From Thermoanaerobaculia bacterium (GTDB taxonomy: Bacteria > Bacteroidota > Bacteroidia > Chitinophagales > Saprospiraceae), in NCBI GenBank assembly GCA_023151335.1, contig JAKLJF010000025.1, forward strand, positions 1 through 17,682: 17,682 nucleotides of DNA. The letters run 5' to 3'. The notes under the pieces are model-generated. The model saw only the letters and a program-made list of their open reading frames with translations, had not been told where the DNA came from and searched no databases. Of this stretch, positions 1-7,232 are shown in pieces (the stretch's first letter is position 1; every line of letters begins with the position of its first letter). Made by a program: the position numbers and the translations under genes.

Positions 1-10
1 CGGCGGTAAA

Positions 11-65
11 GGGGTCGAATGTGAATAGCCCGGCATAAAATGCCGGGCTATTCACATTCAACCCC
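11..65. repeat. Long near-perfect palindrome (REP-like or bidirectional terminator)
   Basis: Bases 17-36 and 40-59 are perfect 20-bp inverted arms around a 3-base AAA loop. After one mismatch (16/60) the stem continues with GGGGT 11-15 against ACCCC 61-65. The right outer arm ACCCC (61-65) can pair instead with GGGGT 69-73, giving a small competing hairpin. No clear T-run follows on either strand, though the stem base is A/T-rich. It could be a bidirectional terminator for a gene left of the window or a member of a dispersed palindromic family. The sequence shows the structure; its role is inference. Confidence 0.7.
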
Positions 66-170
66 TTCGGGGTTTGCCGGTGATCACCCGGTTTCAAAGG
101 TAGCAGACCTTTACAGGGTGACATCCGAAGCAGGGTTGTTTACAGGCTATCTAAAATGCACGTTAAATAC

Positions 171-202
171 AAAAAAGGGCCACTCCTTTTCAGGAATGGC
201 CC
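171..202 (-). terminator. Intrinsic terminator of the minus-strand structured RNA
   Basis: Read on the minus strand, GGGCCATTCC (202-193) pairs with GGAGTGGCCC (186-177) around a 6-base loop, and TTTTTT (176-171) follows directly. The one non-Watson-Crick position is a T-G wobble on the minus strand but a C-A mismatch on the plus strand. That fixes the direction as minus. It lies about 500 bp past the stop at 696, and the 696-2207 gene has its own hairpin at 618-654, so this terminator more likely ends the short RNA at 171-367. Confidence 0.8.
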
Positions 203-367
203 TACCGCAAGGTTCAGATGTCTTACGGGCAGGATAGTGCAGATACTCCCTGCTTCAAATGGAAGTCGTATCTACAATGACTCCCACTGCGAGGGCGAAC
301 CATGTACTTGCAGTCGTGTAAATTATTTTCATGAGAAACCGATTAAAATGAATGATAAAATTTAATT
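171..367 (-). ncRNA. Putative structured small RNA, possibly 6S-like
   Basis: Three nested or adjacent helices are visible on the minus strand. A closing helix pairs 307-314 with 204-211 (8 bp) and 297-300 with 212-215 (4 bp), with a 6-base bulge at 301-306. A terminal stem pairs 268-274 with 240-246. An intrinsic terminator follows at 171-202. The closing helix, terminal stem and terminator each contain one G-T wobble that would be a C-A mismatch on the opposite strand, so three elements agree on minus-strand transcription. Between the helices lie two internal strands of about 22-24 bases (216-239 and 275-296), giving a closing stem, central bubble and terminal loop like 6S RNA. A TAnnTTTG box at 373-380 predicts a start near 367 and a transcript of about 197 nt. 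The folded core is short for 6S, so the family name is tentative. A 26-codon frame starting at 304 is possible but has no coding signature. Confidence 0.6.
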
Positions 368-372
368 TCAAA

Positions 373-399
373 CAAAAGTACAGGACGGTTTATGCTCAA
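373..399 (-). promoter_or_regulatory. Bacteroidota-type promoter for the small RNA
   Basis: On the minus strand, TACTTTTG (380-373) matches the Bacteroidota -7 consensus TAnnTTTG exactly. A TTG (399-397) lies 16 bases upstream, slightly closer than the usual spacing of about 17-23. The flanks are A/T-rich. The predicted start is near 367, at the head of the structured RNA. The match is seen in the sequence; promoter activity is inferred. Confidence 0.45.
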
Positions 400-617
400 C
401 ACATAACAAAAATACCAATTTTGTTACCCGCGCATTTTCAGGCAACAAAGAGAATTTTCATTATAAACGCCTGATATTCAGTATCTGTAAAATCCGGAAT
501 TGGCGAAAACACAATGAAAGATTTCAGGTAAAATTCGTTTTAAAAGGGTTCAGTCATCCCGGCAAGTATATTTTATTCTGTCGGCGGCAATAGCCCGGCA
601 ACCCATGCAGGAGATAG

Positions 618-654
618 AAGCAGGCCCCATTCCCCATCGGGAAGGAACCTGCTT
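618..654 (-). terminator. Probable terminator of the helical-repeat gene
   Basis: AAGCAGG (618-624) pairs with CCTGCTT (648-654), and within it TTCCC (630-634) pairs with GGGAA (639-643) around a CATC loop. The hairpin begins 41 bases past the stop codon at 696-698 on the minus strand. The tail after it (CTATCT on the minus strand) is only weakly T-rich, so termination may be inefficient or the hairpin may stabilise the 3' end. Confidence 0.45.
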
Positions 655-695
655 TACGAACGTTTATAAAGCCTGTGATAAAGGATCCGGTAGCA

Positions 696-2207
696 TTACT
701 TTTTTCTCGTGGGAACCGGCTGTTCCAGTGATTCGAGGGCAAACTGCCACAAATCTTCGTACGGCAAAATCTCGATCTCATACGTCTGGTTGGCCAATTG
801 CAGCGGGTAGGATCGCAGCTTTTCCAGGAAGCGGGCTGCCTTGGTTTCCACCACCGCACGGTCGAACTGCCCCAGCGGTATCTGGAGCAGCATTTTCAGG
901 AAGTAGTAACTGCGTTTGGTATTGTCGCCGCGGAGGTGCCGGTAGCAGTATTGTTCGGTGGCCTCCACTTCATCCAATACTTTGCCGTATTGCCGCTCCT
1001 GCAGCAGGGTAAGCCATTTAATAATGATCACGGCGATGTTCATCCCGCTCTTGTCTTTGTTGAAAATAACCAGTTCGTTGATGAATTTGGCCAGCTTGAA
1101 TTTCTCTTTTACCGGTAAGGACATTTTACCGGCCCTGGCCAGGTAATAAATATAGGATTCGTATATCCGCCATATTTCGGTGGTATTTTCCGGCAAAAAT
1201 TCGAAGCGCGAATGTTCCAGGGTACCCTGCAGCAACTCGGCCGCCTCGTCGAAACGACCGGTGTGCAGTAACAGGTGCAGGTACAGTTCCTGGTATTTGA
1301 ACCAGTTGAAGGTGCCTTCCTGCATGAGTTGAATACAGCGGCGGGCCGATTCCTTGCCTTCCTCGAATTGGCGCAACTGAATATTGCAGATCAGGTGCTG
1401 GTAGTAAAAGATTTGCAATGGCACCCGTGCTTCATACGGTCGCGCATTGAAAAAAGCGATGGCCTTGTCGCAGTAACGGATCGCCTCCACGTAATCGTTC
1501 ACCGAGGTGTAATACATCAGCCCGATCATATAGCCATACATGTGCAATTTGTAGGTTTGATACTGCTCCATGGCGGGCTGGATGCGCTCGAAGTATTCCC
1601 TGGCCATTTGGTGTACTTCCGCCTGGGCGGAGCGGTTATTCACGGTGCGCACCACCAGGGTGGTATACAACTCCTCCGCCAGGCACTCGGCATCGTACAC
1701 TTTGCGGAAATAATCGAACTGTTGGTTGGCCTCCCGGAAACGTTTGTCGTTGCTTTCGCGCAGGCCGTATTGTATCCGCAGGTAGGAGGCAATGTCCATG
1801 CACAACAGGATAAAGTCGAACTTTTCAGAAATCCGTAGCAGCCGGTTGGCCAGGGTGAGGGCCACGGTATTGGCGTTTTGCCCGGTCAGGAAACGCACCA
1901 TCACCCATTGTTTATGACAGTCGTAATAGGCCTTCTGATAATCCGAGTAGTGCGCCAGATCGGTATTGATCTGAAAAACGTGCTCCAGCAAGCGCTCCCG
2001 CAGGTCGGATTTCAACTTTCGGTAGCCGGAAGTACCGTCTTTACCACTGTACAAAGCCGCGGCGGCTTCTTCGTCGGCATTGAATTTTCCTTTGGCAATG
2101 CCCTCATACAGGGCCAGCAATTTGGAATCCTCCGAGCCGCTCAGGTGCTTCAGCGGGTGGATGTTGTGTTGGTTAAGCAGTAAAATTAATTCTTTCAGGT
2201 CTTGCAT
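696..2207 (-). CDS. All-helical TPR-like repeat protein of unknown function
   Basis: The product has 503 residues and no signal peptide or membrane segment, so it should be cytosolic. It is rich in Leu, Tyr, Gln, Glu and Lys and reads as repeated helical hairpins with TPR-like spacing: about 222-256 (small-x-x-Y around VNDYVEAIRYCDKAI), 267-295 (LRQFEEGKESARRCI), 304-332 (GRFDEAAELLQGTL), 391-425 and 432-464 (GQFDRAVVETKAA). The first 100 residues are helical but less regular. No catalytic motif is visible, so a scaffolding or regulatory role is only a guess; proteins of this style are, from memory, common in Saprospiria. The ATG at 2207 is the first in the frame after a G/C-rich spacer. No Shine-Dalgarno is seen, as is usual in Bacteroidota. 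The regulator gene upstream ends 514 bp away, so co-transcription is unlikely. A hairpin at 618-654 probably ends the transcript. Confidence 0.85.
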   Translation of the reverse strand: MQDLKELILLLNQHNIHPLKHLSGSEDSKLLALYEGIAKGKFNADEEAAAALYSGKDGTSGYRKLKSDLRERLLEHVFQINTDLAHYSDYQKAYYDCHKQWVMVRFLTGQNANTVALTLANRLLRISEKFDFILLCMDIASYLRIQYGLRESNDKRFREANQQFDYFRKVYDAECLAEELYTTLVVRTVNNRSAQAEVHQMAREYFERIQPAMEQYQTYKLHMYGYMIGLMYYTSVNDYVEAIRYCDKAIAFFNARPYEARVPLQIFYYQHLICNIQLRQFEEGKESARRCIQLMQEGTFNWFKYQELYLHLLLHTGRFDEAAELLQGTLEHSRFEFLPENTTEIWRIYESYIYYLARAGKMSLPVKEKFKLAKFINELVIFNKDKSGMNIAVIIIKWLTLLQERQYGKVLDEVEATEQYCYRHLRGDNTKRSYYFLKMLLQIPLGQFDRAVVETKAARFLEKLRSYPLQLANQTYEIEILPYEDLWQFALESLEQPVPTRKK

Positions 2208-2721
2208 ACCCCAATTTGGCGATACCGGAACACCCTTGGCGGGCAGGAAAATCGGGGCCTACCCGGCAGATGCCGAAGGGCGGCGCAGATGTGTCCGGAT
2301 GATTAAAACTAATAACAGAATCCCTGGCAGCGCAGAGTCCGGGATAACGGGGCGCCCGCAAGGGCTGCCGGCCGTCGCCCGGAAAGCGGCATACAGGCAA
2401 CTAACAAGTCGGCATCAGAATGATAAATTGTTTTACTTGAATCCAGGGCAGGACGGGGAAGTTGCGACAGGAGGGAAACTTCACAACATCCCTCAAAATA
2501 AGGGAAGCAGATCAGACAATATGACTTTTCATGGATTACGGATTACGGGCTGCTGTTATAGCCGGAAAAAATTATACGCTTCAAAGATGGGGTTTGCGTA
2601 GCCGTACTATCTTCATTTTTTTCCCAATTTTCTGGATAAAAGTTGCAGCGCTTTCCGGTCGCCGGATTTTCGGGGTTAACAGCCCGTATTTTGAAAAATT
2701 GTCCGGCGCCGGGGCGTCTTT
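2208..2721. other. Intergenic region between the hybrid regulator and the helical-repeat gene
   Basis: No gene is supported here; the open frames present on both strands lack any family signature. On the minus strand, TAGTTTTA (2311-2304) resembles the TAnnTTTG -7 box with one mismatch, 97 bases before the ATG at 2207, but I see no good -33 TTG partner. Just past the regulator stop (2724-2722) lies the 10-bp palindrome CCGGCGCCGG (2703-2712), followed on the minus strand by ACAATTTTT, a weak terminator candidate. A second small stem, TCCGG/CCGGA, sits at about 2656-2668. Confidence 0.5.
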
Positions 2722-5700
2722 TTACTCTTCCTGCCCGCGCAATGCGCTGGGGCTTTGGCCGAACTCGGCGGAAAACGCCCTGGAAAAATAATTCGGGTCG
2801 GAAAAACCCACGCGGTAGGCCACTTCCGATACGGACAGGTGCCGGCGTGTCAGCAGTAGTTTTTTGGCCTCGTCGAGGCGGTATTTGCGGATGAACCATA
2901 TCGCCGGTTTTCCGCTGATGGACAGGAGTTTGCGGTGCAACTGCGATTTACTGAGGTTTAAGGACTGCTGAAGTTCGGTCACTGAAAAATCCGGATCATT
3001 ATATCGTTTGGCAATCAGCGCTAACATTTGCTGCAGAAACTGTTTTTCCTTTTCAAATTCCGGCACGGTTGGCGGCGCCGGCACCTGTGCAGGTTGAAGG
3101 ATTTGCAGGTGCAATTGTTCGCGCAGACGTATAAAGCTGTCGATCTGCCCGCGCAACACTTCCGGATTCACCGGTTTGGTGAGCCAGGCGTTAGCGCCGG
3201 CCCGCATGGCCCGGATACGTTCGGTTTCGTCGGTAAATGCGGTCAAAATGATCACCGGTATATGACTGGTTTGAGGATTGGACCGCAGCGCCTTGCAAAA
3301 TGCAATACCATCCATTTCCGGCATCCGGAGATCGCATATAATAATATCGGGCACTTCTGCGAGCGCCTTTTCGAGGCCGGTTCGTCCGTTCACGGCAAAC
3401 ACCGTATTATAGTGATCGGCGATAAAACCGGCCAGGATACGGGCAATTTGTATATTATCCTCGATGATCAGCACAAGCGGCCAGCCGGCATCAGTCAGGT
3501 GATCTCCCACCCAATGAGCGTCTTTTTTCGGTTCGTTTGGCCGGCGAATTTCCGGGAGGTCCATGGCCGGGGTTTCCGGCACGGTTTCGAGTGGCAGTAT
3601 CAGCGAAAAAACACTTCCCTCCCCCGGTTTGCTGTTCACCGTGATATGCCCCCCCATCGTCCGGGCCAGTTCGGCCGCGTACGACAGGCCGATTCCGGCG
3701 CCCGAGGGCGGGATATTTCCATGTACGACCTGGTAATGGCGGTCGAATATTTTATCCAGGTGTTCGGGGGCAATACCGATCCCGGTGTCGCGGACAGAGA
3801 TGCGGATGAGATGGTCGTCCGGCGGCTCCAATACCAGGGAAACGGAGCCGCCGGCAGGCGAATATTTTACGGCGTTGGAGACCAGGTTGACCAGTATGTC
3901 CCGCAAACGCGCAGCATCGAGCATGGCCCAAAACGGCTGGCTGGGCAGCGTACAGGAGTAATGAATATTTTTCACGGCGGCCAGGGACTCGAATCCGGGG
4001 CTTAACTGGAACAGCCAGGCGCCCAGGTCAACCGGTTCGGGTCGGATCACGAGGCGGTTTTCTTCCAGTTTGACCAAATTGAGTATCTGACCGGTCAATC
4101 GCAACATATCTTCCGTTTGTTGCCGGATACCGTCCACCAGGTTCCGGGCAACGCCTTTGGTCTGCAGGCGCAATTGTTCTGCCAAACCGCTGATGATGGC
4201 CAGGGGCGTCCGGAATTCGTGCGTATAATTGGAAAAAAGCCGCGACTTGAATTGCTCCAGTTCTTTAAAACGTTCGGCCTCGCGTTGTTCCAGTTGCAGG
4301 CGTTTGGTGATCCGCCGCCGTTCGAACCAGACCAACCCGGCGGTAATGACCACGGACAAAAAAAGCGCGGCGTACAAAATATATGCCCGGCCTGTACGCC
4401 ACCAGGGTTGCCGGATGGTGATGCCGAGGGTTGCGATCTCGCCCGACACGCCGTTGGCATTGCGCGCGCGCGCTTCGAAGGTGTATTCTCCGGGCGGCAA
4501 ATTGAAGTAAGTAGCCTGGTTGACCGTACCGCTCTCGTACCAGTTGTCGTGCAGTCCGCGCAAACGATAGGTATAATTGATGCCCTTGGCCCGGAAATAG
4601 TCGAGCAAAGCGAAATGTACTTCCACATCACCTTCATCATACGCCAGGGAAATGGATTTGGTACAAGATAGCGCGGAGGCCAGTATTCCGGTTGTATCGC
4701 CCGCCCTGATTTTATGGCGCCCGACCAACAAGTTGGTGAGGACGAGGCGGGGCGGCGGGATATTATACCTCCGGGTTTTTTCCGGCTCAAAGACGGTAAA
4801 ACCATTCACGCCGCCGAAGAGCAGGCGTCCGTCCGGCAAGCGAAGGGCCGCCTGGTGATTGAATTCATTGGCCGGCAATCCGTCGGCGGCGGTAAAATGC
4901 CGCCATGCAAAAGAACGGGTGTCGAATTCGAGCAGGCCATAATAGGTGCCGAGCCAAAGATAGCGGTCGTTTTCGGGTAAAATACTGCAGATCACGTCGT
5001 TGGGCAGGCCGTCGCGTACCGATAGTTTGCGATATTTGCCGGAACGCAGATTGATCAGGTTCAGCCCGCGCAGAGTGCCCACCCAACACAAGTCGGCATC
5101 GGAGGGATCGGGCAGCAGGGCCAGCACATGGTTGTGCGAAAGCGCGCCGGGCTTGGGATGCCCGGTCGTGAACAAGCGGAAATCATAAGCGTCGTCCTGG
5201 GAGCGCGGAGTAGCGAGCGCCAATCCTGCCGGGGTGCCGATCCAAACACGGCCGGCCCGGTCTTCGGCCATGGCGCTGATCCCGGATATCTTCCGCTTGC
5301 CAAACAGGCCGGCAAATGAAAAGGTTGTAAAGGCTGCCGTCGCCGGGTCGAAACGAACCATCGCGTCGCCGTTAAAACCGAGCAACAGCCGCCCGCGGCG
5401 GTCTTCGAGCAACCCGGAATATTCTCCTTTGGGCAAGGCGAAACACGCGGGCGTACCACCGGGCCTGTCCACCCGGCATAATTCCGTGAACCTTGTTGTA
5501 AACCAAAATTCGCCCGACCGCGAGCGGATCAGGTAATTGGCATTTTTACCGGGTATAAAGGTTTCGCCCAGGCGGTCATTGTCCCAATCGTAGCGATAAA
5601 AGTCAGGTGGCTGTGCCCGGGCAGCCGACAGCCACAGCTGTCCGTTGGCATCCGGCACGGGCTGGCGGTTCTGGCTGATGCCGGCGCCAAACCGGTCGAA

Positions 5701-6678
5701 ACAGAAATGCTCCAGCGCAATTTTCCGGATCCCCCGGGCGTCGGTACCCACCCAAAGAATTCCCGCGCGACCGATACAAGCCGAAATAATGCCTTCCGGG
5801 ATTTCCCAGGGCAGGCGTTGCAAGCGGCCATGGAGCCATTGATAGATATAATGTTCGCTGAAAAAACAGGTGATCCGGCCATTGGAAGCGCCGGCCGGCC
5901 TGTTTTGGCGGCCTGGGGCATCCAGTTCAAACTGCCTGATCTGCCCGCCGGACCAACGGCACAGTTGCGCCCCGCTGAACAGCCATACCGCTCCATCCGT
6001 CGGATCGCGCCAGATGCCGCGAAAGGTTTTCAGCGGTAAGGATTCAATTCGGGAACAGGCGCCGTTCTCGTAATCTACCCTGAATACGCCGTTTTCCGCG
6101 CCAATCCAAAGCGAGGAATCCATGGCCGCCATACAGCACACGCGCCCGGTCGTCGTCCGCGGCAGGGCAAACGTATCGATCCTGAAGCCGTCGAGGTAAT
6201 CCCCGGCCACGCTGATCCCGTCCGGAAAACTCAGCCGGTACAACACCCCGTCCGGGGCATCGCCCCAAATGCGGCCCCGCGGGTCTTCACATATATTGAC
6301 CAGATTCGGGATACCGGTTTCCGGCACAAAACAGAATCGTTCCTGACAGGGGTCAAAAAAACCCAAACCGCTGTCGAACAGTATCCACAGCAAACCGCGG
6401 AAATCTTCCAGCAGCCGTCGCATCTGACCCTCCCGGATGTCGGCGCCTGTTCCATATTCAGGCCGGAATACCTCGAAAGAAACGCCGTCGTAGCGGTTCA
6501 GCCCGTCGAGCGTGGCAAACCATAAAAAACCGTCGCCCGTTTGCACGGCGTCGGTGATAAACCCCTGCGACAATCCGTCTTCTACCGTCAGGCGCTCTAT
6601 GGTCTGACCGGGAAGGAGAACGGAAGACAACAATAAAGCAAGTATTCCGGAAATAGTATGTATTCGGAGTTTATGCAT
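2722..6678 (-). CDS. Hybrid two-component system sensor/regulator (HTCS)
   Basis: This is a complete 1318-residue one-chain sensor and transcription regulator. Residues 1-25 are a signal peptide. Residues about 26-640 hold 13 or 14 two-component-propeller blades (for example LWFATLDGLNRYDG at 52-65, VWIGTPAGL at 478-486, LWLGTYYGLLEFD at 574-586), enough for two seven-bladed propellers that would sense a ligand in the periplasm. A Y_Y_Y domain follows at about 676-755 and one membrane helix at about 764-786. The cytoplasmic kinase has its H-box at 816-825 with phospho-accepting His820, N-box Asn931 and Asn935, G1 DTGIG at 964-968 and G2 GAGIGL at 993-998. The receiver (about 1066-1185) has Glu1073, Asp1074, phospho-acceptor Asp1116, Thr1146 and Lys1168. 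An AraC-type helix-turn-helix ends the chain (about 1222-1315). All key residues are present. HTCS proteins usually control polysaccharide-use genes, but no SusC/SusD pair or glycoside hydrolase is adjacent here. A box one mismatch from TAnnTTTG lies at 6692-6699, very close to the ATG. Confidence 0.95.
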   Translation of the reverse strand: MHKLRIHTISGILALLLSSVLLPGQTIERLTVEDGLSQGFITDAVQTGDGFLWFATLDGLNRYDGVSFEVFRPEYGTGADIREGQMRRLLEDFRGLLWILFDSGLGFFDPCQERFCFVPETGIPNLVNICEDPRGRIWGDAPDGVLYRLSFPDGISVAGDYLDGFRIDTFALPRTTTGRVCCMAAMDSSLWIGAENGVFRVDYENGACSRIESLPLKTFRGIWRDPTDGAVWLFSGAQLCRWSGGQIRQFELDAPGRQNRPAGASNGRITCFFSEHYIYQWLHGRLQRLPWEIPEGIISACIGRAGILWVGTDARGIRKIALEHFCFDRFGAGISQNRQPVPDANGQLWLSAARAQPPDFYRYDWDNDRLGETFIPGKNANYLIRSRSGEFWFTTRFTELCRVDRPGGTPACFALPKGEYSGLLEDRRGRLLLGFNGDAMVRFDPATAAFTTFSFAGLFGKRKISGISAMAEDRAGRVWIGTPAGLALATPRSQDDAYDFRLFTTGHPKPGALSHNHVLALLPDPSDADLCWVGTLRGLNLINLRSGKYRKLSVRDGLPNDVICSILPENDRYLWLGTYYGLLEFDTRSFAWRHFTAADGLPANEFNHQAALRLPDGRLLFGGVNGFTVFEPEKTRRYNIPPPRLVLTNLLVGRHKIRAGDTTGILASALSCTKSISLAYDEGDVEVHFALLDYFRAKGINYTYRLRGLHDNWYESGTVNQATYFNLPPGEYTFEARARNANGVSGEIATLGITIRQPWWRTGRAYILYAALFLSVVITAGLVWFERRRITKRLQLEQREAERFKELEQFKSRLFSNYTHEFRTPLAIISGLAEQLRLQTKGVARNLVDGIRQQTEDMLRLTGQILNLVKLEENRLVIRPEPVDLGAWLFQLSPGFESLAAVKNIHYSCTLPSQPFWAMLDAARLRDILVNLVSNAVKYSPAGGSVSLVLEPPDDHLIRISVRDTGIGIAPEHLDKIFDRHYQVVHGNIPPSGAGIGLSYAAELARTMGGHITVNSKPGEGSVFSLILPLETVPETPAMDLPEIRRPNEPKKDAHWVGDHLTDAGWPLVLIIEDNIQIARILAGFIADHYNTVFAVNGRTGLEKALAEVPDIIICDLRMPEMDGIAFCKALRSNPQTSHIPVIILTAFTDETERIRAMRAGANAWLTKPVNPEVLRGQIDSFIRLREQLHLQILQPAQVPAPPTVPEFEKEKQFLQQMLALIAKRYNDPDFSVTELQQSLNLSKSQLHRKLLSISGKPAIWFIRKYRLDEAKKLLLTRRHLSVSEVAYRVGFSDPNYFSRAFSAEFGQSPSALRGQEE

Positions 6679-6778
6679 TCTGTTTACAAGGTAAAGGTAA
6701 GAAAACCGGTTTATATGTTAAGCGCTTTTATAATAAAACCGTCCCGCTCCGATCCCGAATACCCGGAATGATTCATGA

Positions 6779-7132
6779 CGCCAATCGTCGTGGCACAAGG
6801 CAGACGTGCTTGCCGAACGCTTCTACCACGCCGCTATACACCTGTTGTTCATCTACATGGGCCTGCGTATTCGCAGCGAAGTATGCACCTCTGAGGGACG
6901 CGCCGATGCCTTGGTTGAAACCGCTCAAAGGGTGTATATTCTGGAATTCAAACTCGACCAAAGCGCCAGTGCGGCCCTGGAGCAAATCCGCCAAAAACGC
7001 TACCACCAGTCGTTCTGGAACCTGGGTAAGTCCGTCGTCGGCGTGGGAGTCAATTTTTCCAGTAACACTAAAAATATCGGCGAATGGAAGGCGGAGGGAA
7101 TGGACGGGGAACGGAAGACGCACAGGATATAA
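6779..7132 (+). pseudogene. C-terminal remnant of an AAA-ATPase/PD-(D/E)XK nuclease-like protein
   Basis: An open stretch from just after the stop TGA at 6776-6778 to the stop at 7130-7132 encodes about 117 residues; the first possible start is GTG at 6806 (108 residues). It matches the C-terminal PD-(D/E)XK part (PDDEXK_9/DUF1703 type) of the large AAA-ATPase fusion family that is multicopy in Bacteroidota. Numbered from the GTG, the motifs are RSEV (23-26), Asp34 in GRADALVE, and ExK as Glu47-Lys49 in YILEFKL, followed by LEQIRQKRY and the GVNFSSNTKNIGEWK end motif. The catalytic residues survive, but the whole ATPase part, normally some 400 residues, is absent. It is the only plus-strand gene-like feature and lies between two divergently unrelated minus-strand genes. 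I read it as a truncated relic; a short expressed nuclease domain is possible but less likely. The family assignment is from motif recognition only. Confidence 0.75.
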
Positions 7133-7140
7133 ATAAAACA

Positions 7141-7184
7141 ACCGCCTTGCCCCGATCCCGGGTAGCCGGGAGGGACAAGGCGGT
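7141..7184. terminator. Bidirectional intrinsic terminator
   Basis: ACCGCCTTG (7141-7149) pairs perfectly with CAAGGCGGT (7176-7184), and inner CCC/GGG pairs extend the stem. On the minus strand it is followed by TGTTTTATTT and lies 45 bases past the stop of the giant secreted-protein gene. On the plus strand it is followed by CTTTATTT and lies just after the nuclease relic. It can therefore end transcription from both sides. Confidence 0.8.
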
Positions 7185-7194
7185 CTTTATTTGC

Positions 7195-7232
7195 ACGCCG
7201 TCAAACTGACGGCGTTACACAGACGGCGTTAC
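7195..7232. repeat. Short inverted and direct repeat around the giant gene's stop codon
   Basis: ACGCCGTCA (7195-7203) and TGACGGCGT (7207-7215) form a perfect 9-bp stem with a 3-base loop. The 11-mer GACGGCGTTAC occurs at 7208-7218 and again at 7222-7232; the second copy contains the TAA stop (7231-7229 on the minus strand) and part of the last sense codon. A small duplication at the gene's end is the simplest explanation. Confidence 0.7.

Larger units (their letters stand above)
368..695. other. Intergenic stretch between the small RNA and the helical-repeat gene
   Basis: No convincing coding frame is present. The part from about 360 to 545 is A/T-rich and contains the promoter-like box of the small RNA at 373-399. 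The part from 618 to 654 is a hairpin close to the stop codon of the minus-strand gene ending at 696. Open frames across here on either strand are short and carry no recognisable domain. Confidence 0.6.

Noticed and set aside
79..88. Ten-base palindrome GGTGATCACC as an operator
   Set aside because: It is isolated in a gene-free stretch with no promoter partner; a palindrome this short can occur by chance.
40..365. Two small plus-strand frames of 65 and 69 codons
   Set aside because: They run through the palindrome arm, the minus-strand terminator and the structured RNA; the residues show no family resemblance.
3028..4005. Plus-strand open frame of 325 codons
   Set aside because: Antisense to the kinase, receiver and AraC part of the HTCS gene, whose conserved residues are all intact.
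4095..4805. Minus-strand frame of 236 codons
   Set aside because: Out-of-frame shadow within the HTCS gene.
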